A stretch of 64,000 nt of DNA from Alphaproteobacteria bacterium (GTDB lineage: Bacteria; Myxococcota_A; UBA796; CAJQPC01): positions 1-64,000 of the forward strand of contig JACKEV010000016.1 of assembly GCA_020632795.1 (NCBI GenBank), read 5' to 3'. Below the pieces are notes generated by a model that was given only the letters and a program-made list of their open reading frames with translations, searched no databases and was not told the DNA's origin. Below, piece after piece: positions 37,401-44,692 of this stretch. Position 1 is the first letter of the stretch. Each line of letters starts with the position of its first letter. The position numbers and the translations under genes were made by a program.

Positions 37401-38039
37401 CGCCACCCCGGCCTCCGCGCCCGCCTCCACGGCCAGCCCGAAGTCCAGCAGCACCACCCGCCCGGCGTCGGTGACCAGGGCGTTTGCGGACTTGAGGTCC
37501 CGGTGGACCAGCCCGAAGGCGTGCACCGCCGATACCGCGTCGACGAGCTGGCCCAGGGCCTCACGCAGGGCAGGCAGCCGCTCGGGCGACAGGGGGGATG
37601 CCTCCGCCTCGATGGGGGGATCCTCACCGGTGATCGGGCTGGAGGGCTCCAGGGTGGCGTCCGGGTCGGCGGGCCGGGGCAGGGTCTGCGCGCTGTCCAG
37701 GGTCGAGCGCGGGGCCGTCGCGGCCGGCGCGGGGGTCTCATGGCGCACATGCTGGACGAAGGGCCTCCCCTCCACGAGGTCCATGGCGAAGCACCACGCC
37801 CCGTGCTCCTCGAACAGCCCGTGCAGGCGCACCACGTTGGGGTGGTGCAGCCGGGACAGGGTGCGGAACTCGGCCTTGAAGGCGAGCAGGGCCACCGGAT
37901 CGAGGCGGCGCAGGGTCTTCACCGCCACCCGGGCCCCGGTGTACCGGTCACGCGCCTCGTGCACCACACCGCTCGCGCCCTCGCCGAGCAGCCGGAGCCG
38001 CTCGAAGCGGTCAGAGGGCGGGGGAGGGGACGGCGTCAT
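34428..38039 (-). CDS. Ser/Thr kinase - AAA ATPase - TPR regulator (PknK-like)
   Basis: 1203 residues; ATG 38039 places MTPSPPPPSDRFERLRLLG just before the glycine loop GEGASGVVHEA. Lys41, HRDLKSAN, LLDFGLAVE and MAPEQAAG define an active-looking kinase. About 55 Pro/Ala/Thr/Ser-rich residues are inserted between hinge and catalytic loop. From about 320 an AAA ATPase follows with intact Walker A GPSGVGKT (near 345) and LLIVIDDAHWGD as Walker B. The remaining 600 residues are TPR-like helices. This is the PknK/LuxR-like STAND architecture without a DNA-binding domain. It is divergent, 25 bases apart, from an FHA-containing sigma-54 activator, a likely partner. The frame runs on upstream, but that extension is antisense to the activator. 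Confidence 0.85.
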   Translation of the reverse strand: MTPSPPPPSDRFERLRLLGEGASGVVHEARDRYTGARVAVKTLRRLDPVALLAFKAEFRTLSRLHHPNVVRLHGLFEEHGAWCFAMDLVEGRPFVQHVRHETPAPAATAPRSTLDSAQTLPRPADPDATLEPSSPITGEDPPIEAEASPLSPERLPALREALGQLVDAVSAVHAFGLVHRDLKSANALVTDAGRVVLLDFGLAVEAGAEAGVAGTATTMAPEQAAGDPATEASDWYAVGVMLYAALAGRPPFVGPAARLLSDKQRLDAPPLSPVPGAEDLSALAMALLARDPVARPDGVALRRALGRPTPTATREPALVGRADALATLARSWQVAQAGTSALVRIEGPSGVGKTALIRRFLRDRGDALVLSGACAEHESVPFNALDPIVDQLARTLADWPPAARAAVLPRRPADLTRLFPVTATLLARPPDGEATPDAQARGAAALRELLERVSERQPLLIVIDDAHWGDRDSAGLLDALLAGTHPPRALWITSLWPRAASPRPMEETLDTLATRLDAAHVDLGPLGEADALRLAEAVLGPGAEALARQATREAGGDPLLLVELSRAAESQGAVTGLEALVRGRLDALPAPARAVVEAAAVAGGPLRAGALLAAAQVTDWRVVAGLRGEGLLKGRGLHPDDPLDLPHRRLREAVFIGLSDDRRRALRRALADALAGEAPERRLRHLLAADDRPAALACALQVAEAADAQMAFDRAAETWGLAVSLTEAGDPARPGRLRSWGEALARAHRGAEAAAALQEAAALAEPAEGFALRRSACEQLLHSGRSAEGFALLDQLLQELGVRPWQRGRRLGMIGRIALGHLLCRWGRPHSLSARERARFEVLYTGALGATFTDPALAGALGSAAMLIGVRGQDPGPRSAALALLSLGLPGTLRGIRRAARLLDEARTLAGDDEVARGRVDLFAALAALRAGRRQDVEALVEQAVTALRRSVGWDAALAELARSALAVLNGRFEDLERDLPERLALARSRGNRVLEGLLEVAIGVPVALALDRPEAAEARLARSRARWGDTRWGLLSFRQLLAEAQIACYRGDAAALHARLSVRWPALIAQTSGLNLIGPSMWWARGAVAVVALRQGDASAAAIARSAARRLRRRPWVVARAWGQFLTQSLRHAEGDPGGAAEGLRRLEATLPVQIVGPTRAAIRLRRAAWEGDDDEVRATIEATRGRYGIVRPRRWARWVVP

Positions 38040-38064
38040 GGGGGCGACAGCATAATGGAGGCGG

Positions 38065-39555
38065 ATGGACACCCTCACCCGCCAGCCGCGCCGCCGCCGC
38101 AGGCGCGCAGACGCCGCCCCCGTCCCCACCCTCACGGTGCTCGCCCACCCGGACGTGCGGCGGGTCGGGGACCGCGCGCAGCTCCCGGCCCTGGGGCGCG
38201 GCGAGGCCGTCGCGCTCTCCCGGAAGGAGCCCGGCTTCTGCTCGCCGGACGGGGTGGAGACCGGCGCGCTGGAGGACCCCTGGCTCAGCCGTCGCCCCGC
38301 GACGCTCCAACGGGAGGGTGCGGTCGTCACCCTGAGCCCGGGGGGGAGCCCGCTGACCGTGGACGGGCGGCCAGGGGCAGCCCGCGTGCCGATGGACGCG
38401 CTGCGCGAGGGCGTGGTGGTGGAGCTGTCCGACCGGGTGGCCCTGCTGCTGCACGAGGCGCTGCCGGCGGGGCTGCGGCAGCCGGCGCTGGGCCTGGTCG
38501 GGGGCAGCGACTGCCTGGAGCGGGTGCGCGCCGAGCTGCTGAACGTGGCCGACCTCGACGTGCCGGTGCTGCTGCGTGGGGCCTCGGGCACGGGCAAGGA
38601 GCTGGTGGCGCGGGCGCTGCACGACCGCAGCGGGCGGCAGGACCGCGCCTTCCTCGCCCTGAACATGGCCGCGATCCCGCCCACCACGGCGGCCTCCGAG
38701 CTGTTCGGGCACGCCCGGGGGGCCTTCACCGGGGCGGCGCGGGACCGGGAGGGCCACTTCCAGCGCGCCGACGGCGGCACCCTGTTCCTGGACGAGATCG
38801 GGGAGGCCCCCGCCGAGGTCCAGGTGGCCCTGCTGCGGGCCCTGGAGAGCGGAGAGGTGCAGCCCGTGGGCGGCGCGCCCGCCCGGGTCGACGTGCGCCT
38901 GGTGGCGGCCACCGACGCGAACCTGGAGGCCGCCGCCGAGGAGGGCCGCTTCCGGGTGCCGCTCCTGCACCGCCTGGCGGTCTATGAGCTGCACCTGCCC
39001 CCGCTGCGGGCCCGTCGGGACGACATCGGGCGTCTGGCGGTCCACTTCATCCGGGGCGCGCTGGACGAGTTCGGGGAGCGCCCCCGGCTGGACCGCCCCA
39101 CGGAGGACCCCTGGCTGCCCTCGCCCCTGATCGCGCGCATGGCCCGCGCGCCCTGGCCGGGCAACGTGCGCCAGCTCCGCAACGCCTGCCGCCAGCTGGT
39201 CATCGCCAGCCGGGGGGCCCGGGAGGCGGTCGTGCCCCCCGCGCTGGAGCGCGCGCTCGCCGCCACCCCGGAGGCCGTCGCCACGGCCGAGCCCGGCGAC
39301 GCCGACGTCCTGGAGGCCCTCAAGGCCCACCGCTGGAAGATCAGCGCGGCGGCCGACGCCCTGGGCCTGTCCCGGCCGGCGCTCTACCGCCGCATCGACC
39401 GCAGCGACGTCATCCGCAAGGCGAACGAGGTCTCCGAGGCCGAGCTGCGGGCGGCCCTGGAGACCGCTGGGGGCAGCCTGGACCAGGCCGCCGAGGCCTT
39501 GGAGGTCTCGCCCCGGGGCCTGCGCCTGCGGGCCCGGGAGCTGGGGGTGGGGTAG
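38065..39555 (+). CDS. FHA-domain sigma-54-dependent activator
   Basis: 496 residues. N-terminal FHA-like domain (about 35-125: LGRGEAVALSR, WLSRRPATLQREG, LTVDGRP), which binds phospho-Thr. Central AAA+ domain with Walker A GASGTGKE (172-179), ELFGHARGAFTGAA (GAFTGA 219-224, the sigma-54 contact loop), Walker B LFLDEIGE and PGNVRQLRN. C-terminal region with a Fis-type HTH (ISAAADALGLSRPALYRRI) and a second HTH-like segment (LDQAAEALEVSPRGLRLRA). FHA-sigma-54 activators in myxobacteria are controlled by Ser/Thr kinases, and one is transcribed divergently here. A CATAAT box overlaps the very short leader. Confidence 0.9.
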   Translation: MDTLTRQPRRRRRRADAAPVPTLTVLAHPDVRRVGDRAQLPALGRGEAVALSRKEPGFCSPDGVETGALEDPWLSRRPATLQREGAVVTLSPGGSPLTVDGRPGAARVPMDALREGVVVELSDRVALLLHEALPAGLRQPALGLVGGSDCLERVRAELLNVADLDVPVLLRGASGTGKELVARALHDRSGRQDRAFLALNMAAIPPTTAASELFGHARGAFTGAARDREGHFQRADGGTLFLDEIGEAPAEVQVALLRALESGEVQPVGGAPARVDVRLVAATDANLEAAAEEGRFRVPLLHRLAVYELHLPPLRARRDDIGRLAVHFIRGALDEFGERPRLDRPTEDPWLPSPLIARMARAPWPGNVRQLRNACRQLVIASRGAREAVVPPALERALAATPEAVATAEPGDADVLEALKAHRWKISAAADALGLSRPALYRRIDRSDVIRKANEVSEAELRAALETAGGSLDQAAEALEVSPRGLRLRARELGVG

Positions 39556-39573
39556 CCGCTCCGGGCCCGCGCG

Positions 39574-40401
39574 TCAGCCCAGCACCGCCTGGAAGGCCTC
39601 GAGGTTGCGCTTGCCCGGCTTCGTCGTGGCCAGGATCGCGAACACCACCTGATCGAAGCAGCCGGCGAAGGTCCTGCTGTTCAGCCAGTCGCGGAAGACC
39701 TCGGCCACGCGGGTGGGGTCGTTGCGGAACACCCCGCAGCCCCAGGCCCCCAGCACCAGGTTGCGGTGGCCGTGGGCGCGGGCCAGGGCCAGCACCATGC
39801 CCGCCCGGCGCTGCACGGCCTCGTCCAGGGCGGCGGTGGCCCCGGGCTCGCGGCGCAGGTGCTCCCCGGCGTTGGGCGCGGGGGCGGTGATGACCGAGGC
39901 CAGGTAGGGCTGCTCGATGAAGGTCCGGCTGCGCACCCGGAAGAAGGGCACCTGGGGGCTGTAGATCATGTGGTCGGTGTAGAGCAGGGAGCTTTGCACC
40001 CGGTTGGCCGTGTAGTACCGCATCTGTGTGATCAGGGAGGGATAGAGCCCCGAGCAGCGGGAGAGGTCCTCTTCCTGGGCCTTGGCGCCGCGCAGGAATC
40101 CCCCGCCGGGGTTGCGGGCGGAGGCGAAGTTCAGGGCGAGCACGTCGTCGACGCCCTCGTCCTGGAACAGCCGGCGGCAGGCCTCCTGGGTGCGCTCGTC
40201 GGTGACCGTGATCGCGGGCGCGGCGCCCCCGGGGCCGGGCTCGGCCAGCAGCGCGGCGAGGGCCTCGGGGGTGTAGAGCTGCGTGCCGGCGACGGCGGCG
40301 GCCTGGGCGTCAGCGATGGAGACCAGAGCACCCGAGGGGGCGGTGTAGCAACCTTCATCCAGGACATTCAGGGTCTCCTGGGCGACCCCTTTGAGCGACA
40401 T
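39574..40401 (-). CDS. bacterial-type poly(ADP-ribose) glycohydrolase (TIGR02452 family)
   Basis: 275 residues. ATG 40401 with AGGTGA 8 bases upstream. The macrodomain-like PARG signature is present: NFASARNPGGGFLRGA followed by QEEDLSRCSGLY (GGG...QEE), then LASVITAPAPN and NLVLGAWGCGVFRNDP. Enzymes of this family release ADP-ribose from poly(ADP-ribosyl)ated targets. No ADP-ribosyltransferase is nearby. It has its own promoter in an AT-rich patch that stands out from the local base composition. Confidence 0.88.
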   Translation of the reverse strand: MSLKGVAQETLNVLDEGCYTAPSGALVSIADAQAAAVAGTQLYTPEALAALLAEPGPGGAAPAITVTDERTQEACRRLFQDEGVDDVLALNFASARNPGGGFLRGAKAQEEDLSRCSGLYPSLITQMRYYTANRVQSSLLYTDHMIYSPQVPFFRVRSRTFIEQPYLASVITAPAPNAGEHLRREPGATAALDEAVQRRAGMVLALARAHGHRNLVLGAWGCGVFRNDPTRVAEVFRDWLNSRTFAGCFDQVVFAILATTKPGKRNLEAFQAVLG

Positions 40402-40429
40402 GGCGTGTTCACCTCTTATGAATAAAATG

Positions 40430-40457
40430 TATATATCCCACAAAAGAGTCTCTGCAA
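40430..40457 (-). promoter_or_regulatory. sigma-70-like promoter of the PARG gene
   Basis: On the minus strand TTGCAG (40457-40452) and TATATA (40435-40430) are separated by 16 bases; TATACA two bases on is an alternative -10. A start near 40422 would give a leader of about 20 bases with AAGAGGTGA. This is the clearest -35/-10 pair seen in the window. Confidence 0.55.
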
Positions 40458-40520
40458 CCCTTTTGTTGAGTGACAGGATCTGGCCGGAGCAGGCTATGTT
40501 GACGGCCCTCCGGAGCCCCC

Positions 40521-43130
40521 ATGACCGCCCTGCTGCTGCTGCTCGCCTGTGCCCCCAAGGATCCCATCACCACCCTCGACGGCCCGGTGGAGGTGCGCTT
40601 CGACGACCTCGGCGTCGCCCACATCCAGGCCACCACCGAGGACGATCTCTTCTTCGCCCAGGGCTACGTGACCGCCCGGGACCGCCTCTACCACATGGAC
40701 CTGCTGCGCCGCCGGGCCTGCGGGCGCCGCGCCGAGATCCTCGGCGAGGACTTCTTCGCGGGCGACGCCCAGATGCGGGCGCTGGACCTGTGGCGCTGGG
40801 GCCAGCGGGCGGCGGAGGAGATGGCGGTCTCCGACCCCGCGCTGCACGACCTGCTGCGGGCCTACGCCGCCGGGGTCAACCAGTACATCCAGGACGCCAC
40901 CGAGGGGGTCAACGGCCAGAGCCTCTCCCCCCACTTCGAGGCCCTGGGCTACACGCCCGAGCCCTGGCGGGTCGCCGACAGCCTGGCCCTGGGCAAGCTG
41001 CTGACCGCCGGCTCCTCCCTGCGCGCCGAGCAGGAGATCCTCACCGGGCTCGCCCAGACCCTGATGAGCGACGCGGCTTTCGCCGACCTGTACCGCTACG
41101 CACCCCTGGACCCGGGCTACGTGGTGCCGGGCTTCTACGACAGCGCAGCCTCCGGGCCCCCCGCGTCGGGGGACGGCCGGGCCCGCCTCCGTGAGGCCCT
41201 GGGCGAGGTCCCCCCCGGCACCCTCGCCGACGCCGCGCGCGCCCTGGCCCGGTCCGGTAAGCCGGTCGGGGGCAGCAACAACTTCGCCGTCGCCGCCAGC
41301 GCCAGCGCCTCCGGGCACGCCCTGCTCGCCGGGGACACCCACCAGGAGGTCGACCACCCGGCGATCTGGTACCTCATCCACCTCGACACCCTGTCCGCGG
41401 GCGGGGACATCGACGCCATCGGGGCCAGCCTGCCCGGGGTGCCCTTCGTGCTGTTCGGGCACAACGACCGGGTGGCCTGGGCCCCCACGGTCAACTTCTA
41501 CGACGTCGCCGACGTCTACATGGAGATCCCCTCCGGCCGGCACGCGGTGATGTTCGAAGGCGAGGAGGTCGCGCTGGTCGAGCGGGAGGAGACCATCTAC
41601 GTGCGCGCCCCCGGCGGCAGCGTGGCGGACGCCGAGCCCCGCAGCCTCACCGTCCGCGAGGTCCCCCACCACGGCCCCATCCTGCCGGAGGAGGCCTTGG
41701 ACCTGCCGCTGCCGCTCACCCTCTCGGTGCGCTGGACCGGCTACCAGCCCCGCAGCGTGGCCCGCAGCTTCTACGAGATCAACAAGTCCGGGGACTACGA
41801 CGCCTTCCGCGCGGCGGTCGACCACTACTACACCGGCGGCATGCACTGGCTCTACGCCGACATCGAGGGCCGCATCGGCTACACCAGCTACACCGAGGTC
41901 CCCCTGCGCGAGCAGGTCGACCCCACCGCGCCGCCCATCGGGCTCCTGCCCGGCGACGGCGGCTACGAGTGGCTGCCCGGCGACACGGCTCCCTACGCCA
42001 TGCTGGAGCGCGAGCAGCTCCCCTGGACCGTCGACCCGGCCGCGGGCTTCCTGGTCAGCGCGAACAACGACCCCGCCGGGCTCACCGACGACAACGACCC
42101 CTACAACGACCCGGTCTACCTGGCCGGGCTGTTCGCCATCGGCGCGCGGGCGTACCGCCCCGAGGTCATGCTGGAGGGCTTCATCGCGGACGGCGGGGTC
42201 ACCTTGGATCAGCTCATCGAGGTCCAGCAGGACACCACCTCCCAGCTCGCGGTGCACCTGCTGCCCTTCCTGTCCGAGGCCGCCGCGCGGCGCCCGGACC
42301 TCGTCACCGATGACATGGCGCAGGCCCTGGAGATCCTGGAGGTCTGGGACCGCCGCTGCGACGTCGACGCGGTGGGCCCGACCCTGTTCCACGCCTGGCT
42401 CTCGGCGCTCAGCCGCCTGGCCCTGGCCGACGAGGGCGGCGGGCTCATCGGCGAGCTGATCCTGCCCGAGCTGCCCTACCCGGTGGCCCAGATCACCAGC
42501 AAGACCCTGGTGCACTGGCTGGAGGCCACCGCCGAGGACATCGACGCCTTCGAGGCGGGCGAGCTGCCCTGGCCCACACAGACCGGCCGCAGCCTGTTCG
42601 ACGACCCGGACACCGAGGCTTTCGAGACCCGGGACGAGGTGCTCCTGGCCAGCCTGGCGCTGGCCGTGGAGGAGCTGGACGCGCGCTACGCCGCGCTGGG
42701 CGCCTCCGACATGGACGGCTGGACCTGGGGTCTCTCCCACACCCTGTCCCTGGACGACGCCGCCGAGGCCTGGCTGCCCGGGGCCAGCTCCGAGACGCTG
42801 CCCAAGGCTGGCGGCCTCTACACGGTGGACGTGGGCAACTTCACCCTGATCCGCGACGGCGCGCTGCCCGAGGACTTCGACATCGTGGACAGCCCCAGCA
42901 ACCGCTTCGTGTTCGAGCTGGACCCCGACGGCATCATCGGCAAGGGCATCCTGCCGGGCGGCCAGTCCGAGCGCCCCGGCGACCCCCACCACATCGACCA
43001 GTTCGAGCGCTACACCCGTGGCGAGTACGGGGTGCTGCGCTACGATCCCGATGACATCGAGGCTTCGGAAGAGGCGAAGTGGACGTTCGAAGCGGGCTGG
43101 CCGGCGAAGGGGGGGTGGTCGGTGGAGTAG
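40521..43130 (+). CDS. penicillin-acylase-family (Ntn hydrolase) lipoprotein
   Basis: 869 residues. MTALLLLLAC is a short lipoprotein signal (Cys10). The alpha-chain region (about 15-250) begins VEVRFDDLGVAHIQA and contains AQGYVTARDRLYHMD. The nucleophile is Ser252 in VGGSNNFAV, where autocleavage would create the beta chain; HALLAGDTHQ follows, as in the family. Members hydrolyse beta-lactam side chains, acyl-homoserine lactones or cyclic lipopeptides; quorum quenching is possible but not shown. The TAG stop lies within the left 12-bp repeat of the island, which begins right behind this gene. Confidence 0.88.
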   Translation: MTALLLLLACAPKDPITTLDGPVEVRFDDLGVAHIQATTEDDLFFAQGYVTARDRLYHMDLLRRRACGRRAEILGEDFFAGDAQMRALDLWRWGQRAAEEMAVSDPALHDLLRAYAAGVNQYIQDATEGVNGQSLSPHFEALGYTPEPWRVADSLALGKLLTAGSSLRAEQEILTGLAQTLMSDAAFADLYRYAPLDPGYVVPGFYDSAASGPPASGDGRARLREALGEVPPGTLADAARALARSGKPVGGSNNFAVAASASASGHALLAGDTHQEVDHPAIWYLIHLDTLSAGGDIDAIGASLPGVPFVLFGHNDRVAWAPTVNFYDVADVYMEIPSGRHAVMFEGEEVALVEREETIYVRAPGGSVADAEPRSLTVREVPHHGPILPEEALDLPLPLTLSVRWTGYQPRSVARSFYEINKSGDYDAFRAAVDHYYTGGMHWLYADIEGRIGYTSYTEVPLREQVDPTAPPIGLLPGDGGYEWLPGDTAPYAMLEREQLPWTVDPAAGFLVSANNDPAGLTDDNDPYNDPVYLAGLFAIGARAYRPEVMLEGFIADGGVTLDQLIEVQQDTTSQLAVHLLPFLSEAAARRPDLVTDDMAQALEILEVWDRRCDVDAVGPTLFHAWLSALSRLALADEGGGLIGELILPELPYPVAQITSKTLVHWLEATAEDIDAFEAGELPWPTQTGRSLFDDPDTEAFETRDEVLLASLALAVEELDARYAALGASDMDGWTWGLSHTLSLDDAAEAWLPGASSETLPKAGGLYTVDVGNFTLIRDGALPEDFDIVDSPSNRFVFELDPDGIIGKGILPGGQSERPGDPHHIDQFERYTRGEYGVLRYDPDDIEASEEAKWTFEAGWPAKGGWSVE

Positions 43131-43132
43131 CT
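43121..43132 (+). repeat. left 12-bp direct repeat of the island (DR-L)
   Basis: GGTGGAGTAGCT, spanning the stop codon of the acylase gene. It recurs exactly at 53141-53152, at the other compositional boundary. Confidence 0.6.
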
Positions 43133-43210
43133 GATCCGAGATCTTTGGCTCTGGCATTCCGCGTAAGCGCCGCCGGACTTCAGACCTGATACGCTGGCGC
43201 CGGAGGCAAC

Positions 43211-44692
43211 ATGACAACCAGACAGCCCGACCACAAATGGGTCGCAGAGCAGGTCCGGGGGGAGCGGGACTTCTACCTCCAGTTGCTTCAGCTTGCTGAT
43301 CACGAGGACGTCCGGGGCCTCCTTCTAGAGGCGCTCAACCTCGCCGTCTCGTTGACCGGGGCCAGGCTGAGCTACGTGGAGATTCGTGGCGCGAGCGGCC
43401 CGGACTTCTACGGCGCAGCGGGTGCAGACGGGGAGGAGCTGAAGCAGCTCTCTTCGGGGATCGTCGCTACGACGATTCAGAAGGGAGCCTTGACCGTCAC
43501 GGAGAGCGCACAGCAAGATCCTCGGTTTGCCTCCTTGGAGAGCGTCCGTCGCTATGGCATCGAGTCCGTCGCTTGCGCTCCTATCGGAGAGCCGGCTTTT
43601 GGGGCCGTGTATCTGCAGGGAGGGCGCGTCGACGACGCATGCCTGACGCTCATTGAGCGCCTCGCCGTGCAACTCGCGGTCTTGTCAGATCGACTCCTGG
43701 CTCGACACGAACAACACCTCGACGATCCGACGCTGCCTTATCGACGGGGGTTGAACGCCGAGCGGTTGATCGGGCGCAGTCCGGCCGTGGCTCATCTCCT
43801 CAAGCGCAGTCGCGCCGCAGCCGGTCTGGACATCGACGTCCTGATCAGTGGACCCACCGGAGCAGGGAAGAACCTGGTCGCGGAGATCCTGCACAGCTCC
43901 AGCGCCCGCGCCAACGGACCTGTTGTGGTCGTCTCGTGTCCGGGGGTGACCGAGAGTCTGTTTGAGGGCGAGTTGTTCGGGGCTGTACGAGGGAGCTATA
44001 CGGGAGCGACACGGGATCGCCAGGGCTTCATCGCTGCGGCGGAGGGGGGAACCCTGGTGCTGGATGAAGTGACGGAGATCCCACTCTCGCTGCAGGCGAA
44101 GTTGTTGCACTTCATCCAGTCCCGCTCCTACTATCGCGTGGGATCGACGACGAGCATCGCGTCTGATGTTCGCATCATCGCTTGTACGAACCGCGATCCG
44201 AAGGCTGCCATCGAGGAGGGTCTGCTTCGAGAGGATTTGTATTATCGGATGCGTCGCTTCAGAATCGAGTTGCCCTCTCTGGATCAGCGTGCAGAGGACA
44301 TTGGCTTGTTGGCCGAACACCTCCTGCGACGTGCCTGCGCGAGCTTCGATGTCCCGTCCATGACCCTCCGGCGCGCGGCCCGCAGCTTGTTGGAGCGGAT
44401 GGCGTGGCCCGGCAACGTGCGAGAGCTGGCCGCCACATTGGAGGAGGCCGCCGCGCTCGCCATCGCAGAGGGGACCGACAGCGTGGGGCCCGAGCACCTG
44501 CTCGACCGGGGGCCGGAGCCCGATGGAGAGGTACCGTCCGGGTTTCATGAGGCGACGTGGTGGTTTCAGACCCGCCTCCTCCACGACGCTTTGGAGCGAG
44601 CAGGGGGCAACCGCGCCCAGGCGGCCCGCGAGCTGGGCATGAGCCGCTCACACCTCTATGCGCTGCTGGCTCGCATGGACATCCAGGAATGA
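43211..44692 (+). CDS. GAF-domain sigma-54-dependent activator
   Basis: 493 residues. GAF-like sensor about 20-165 (LVLAVSLTGARLSYVEIRG-type core, VACAPIGEPAFGAVYLQG). AAA+ domain: Walker A GPTGAGKN (214-221), ELFGAVRGSYTGATRD, Walker B LVLDEVTEI, then WPGNVREL. C-terminal Fis-type HTH (NRAQAARELGMSRSHLYALL). The sigma-54 contact loop is GSYTGA (261-266) instead of GAFTGA: Ala to Ser and Phe to Tyr. Tyr at that position is the most conservative change, so function may persist. The last codon overlaps the kinase gene (ATGA), so the two are co-translated. Likely the island's own activator. Confidence 0.88.
   Translation: MTTRQPDHKWVAEQVRGERDFYLQLLQLADHEDVRGLLLEALNLAVSLTGARLSYVEIRGASGPDFYGAAGADGEELKQLSSGIVATTIQKGALTVTESAQQDPRFASLESVRRYGIESVACAPIGEPAFGAVYLQGGRVDDACLTLIERLAVQLAVLSDRLLARHEQHLDDPTLPYRRGLNAERLIGRSPAVAHLLKRSRAAAGLDIDVLISGPTGAGKNLVAEILHSSSARANGPVVVVSCPGVTESLFEGELFGAVRGSYTGATRDRQGFIAAAEGGTLVLDEVTEIPLSLQAKLLHFIQSRSYYRVGSTTSIASDVRIIACTNRDPKAAIEEGLLREDLYYRMRRFRIELPSLDQRAEDIGLLAEHLLRRACASFDVPSMTLRRAARSLLERMAWPGNVRELAATLEEAAALAIAEGTDSVGPEHLLDRGPEPDGEVPSGFHEATWWFQTRLLHDALERAGGNRAQAARELGMSRSHLYALLARMDIQE

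Noticed and set aside
43133..43210. Sigma-54-like TGGCATTCCGCG before the GAF activator gene
   Set aside because: The GG to GC spacing is 12 instead of 10, so it is not a -24/-12 element.
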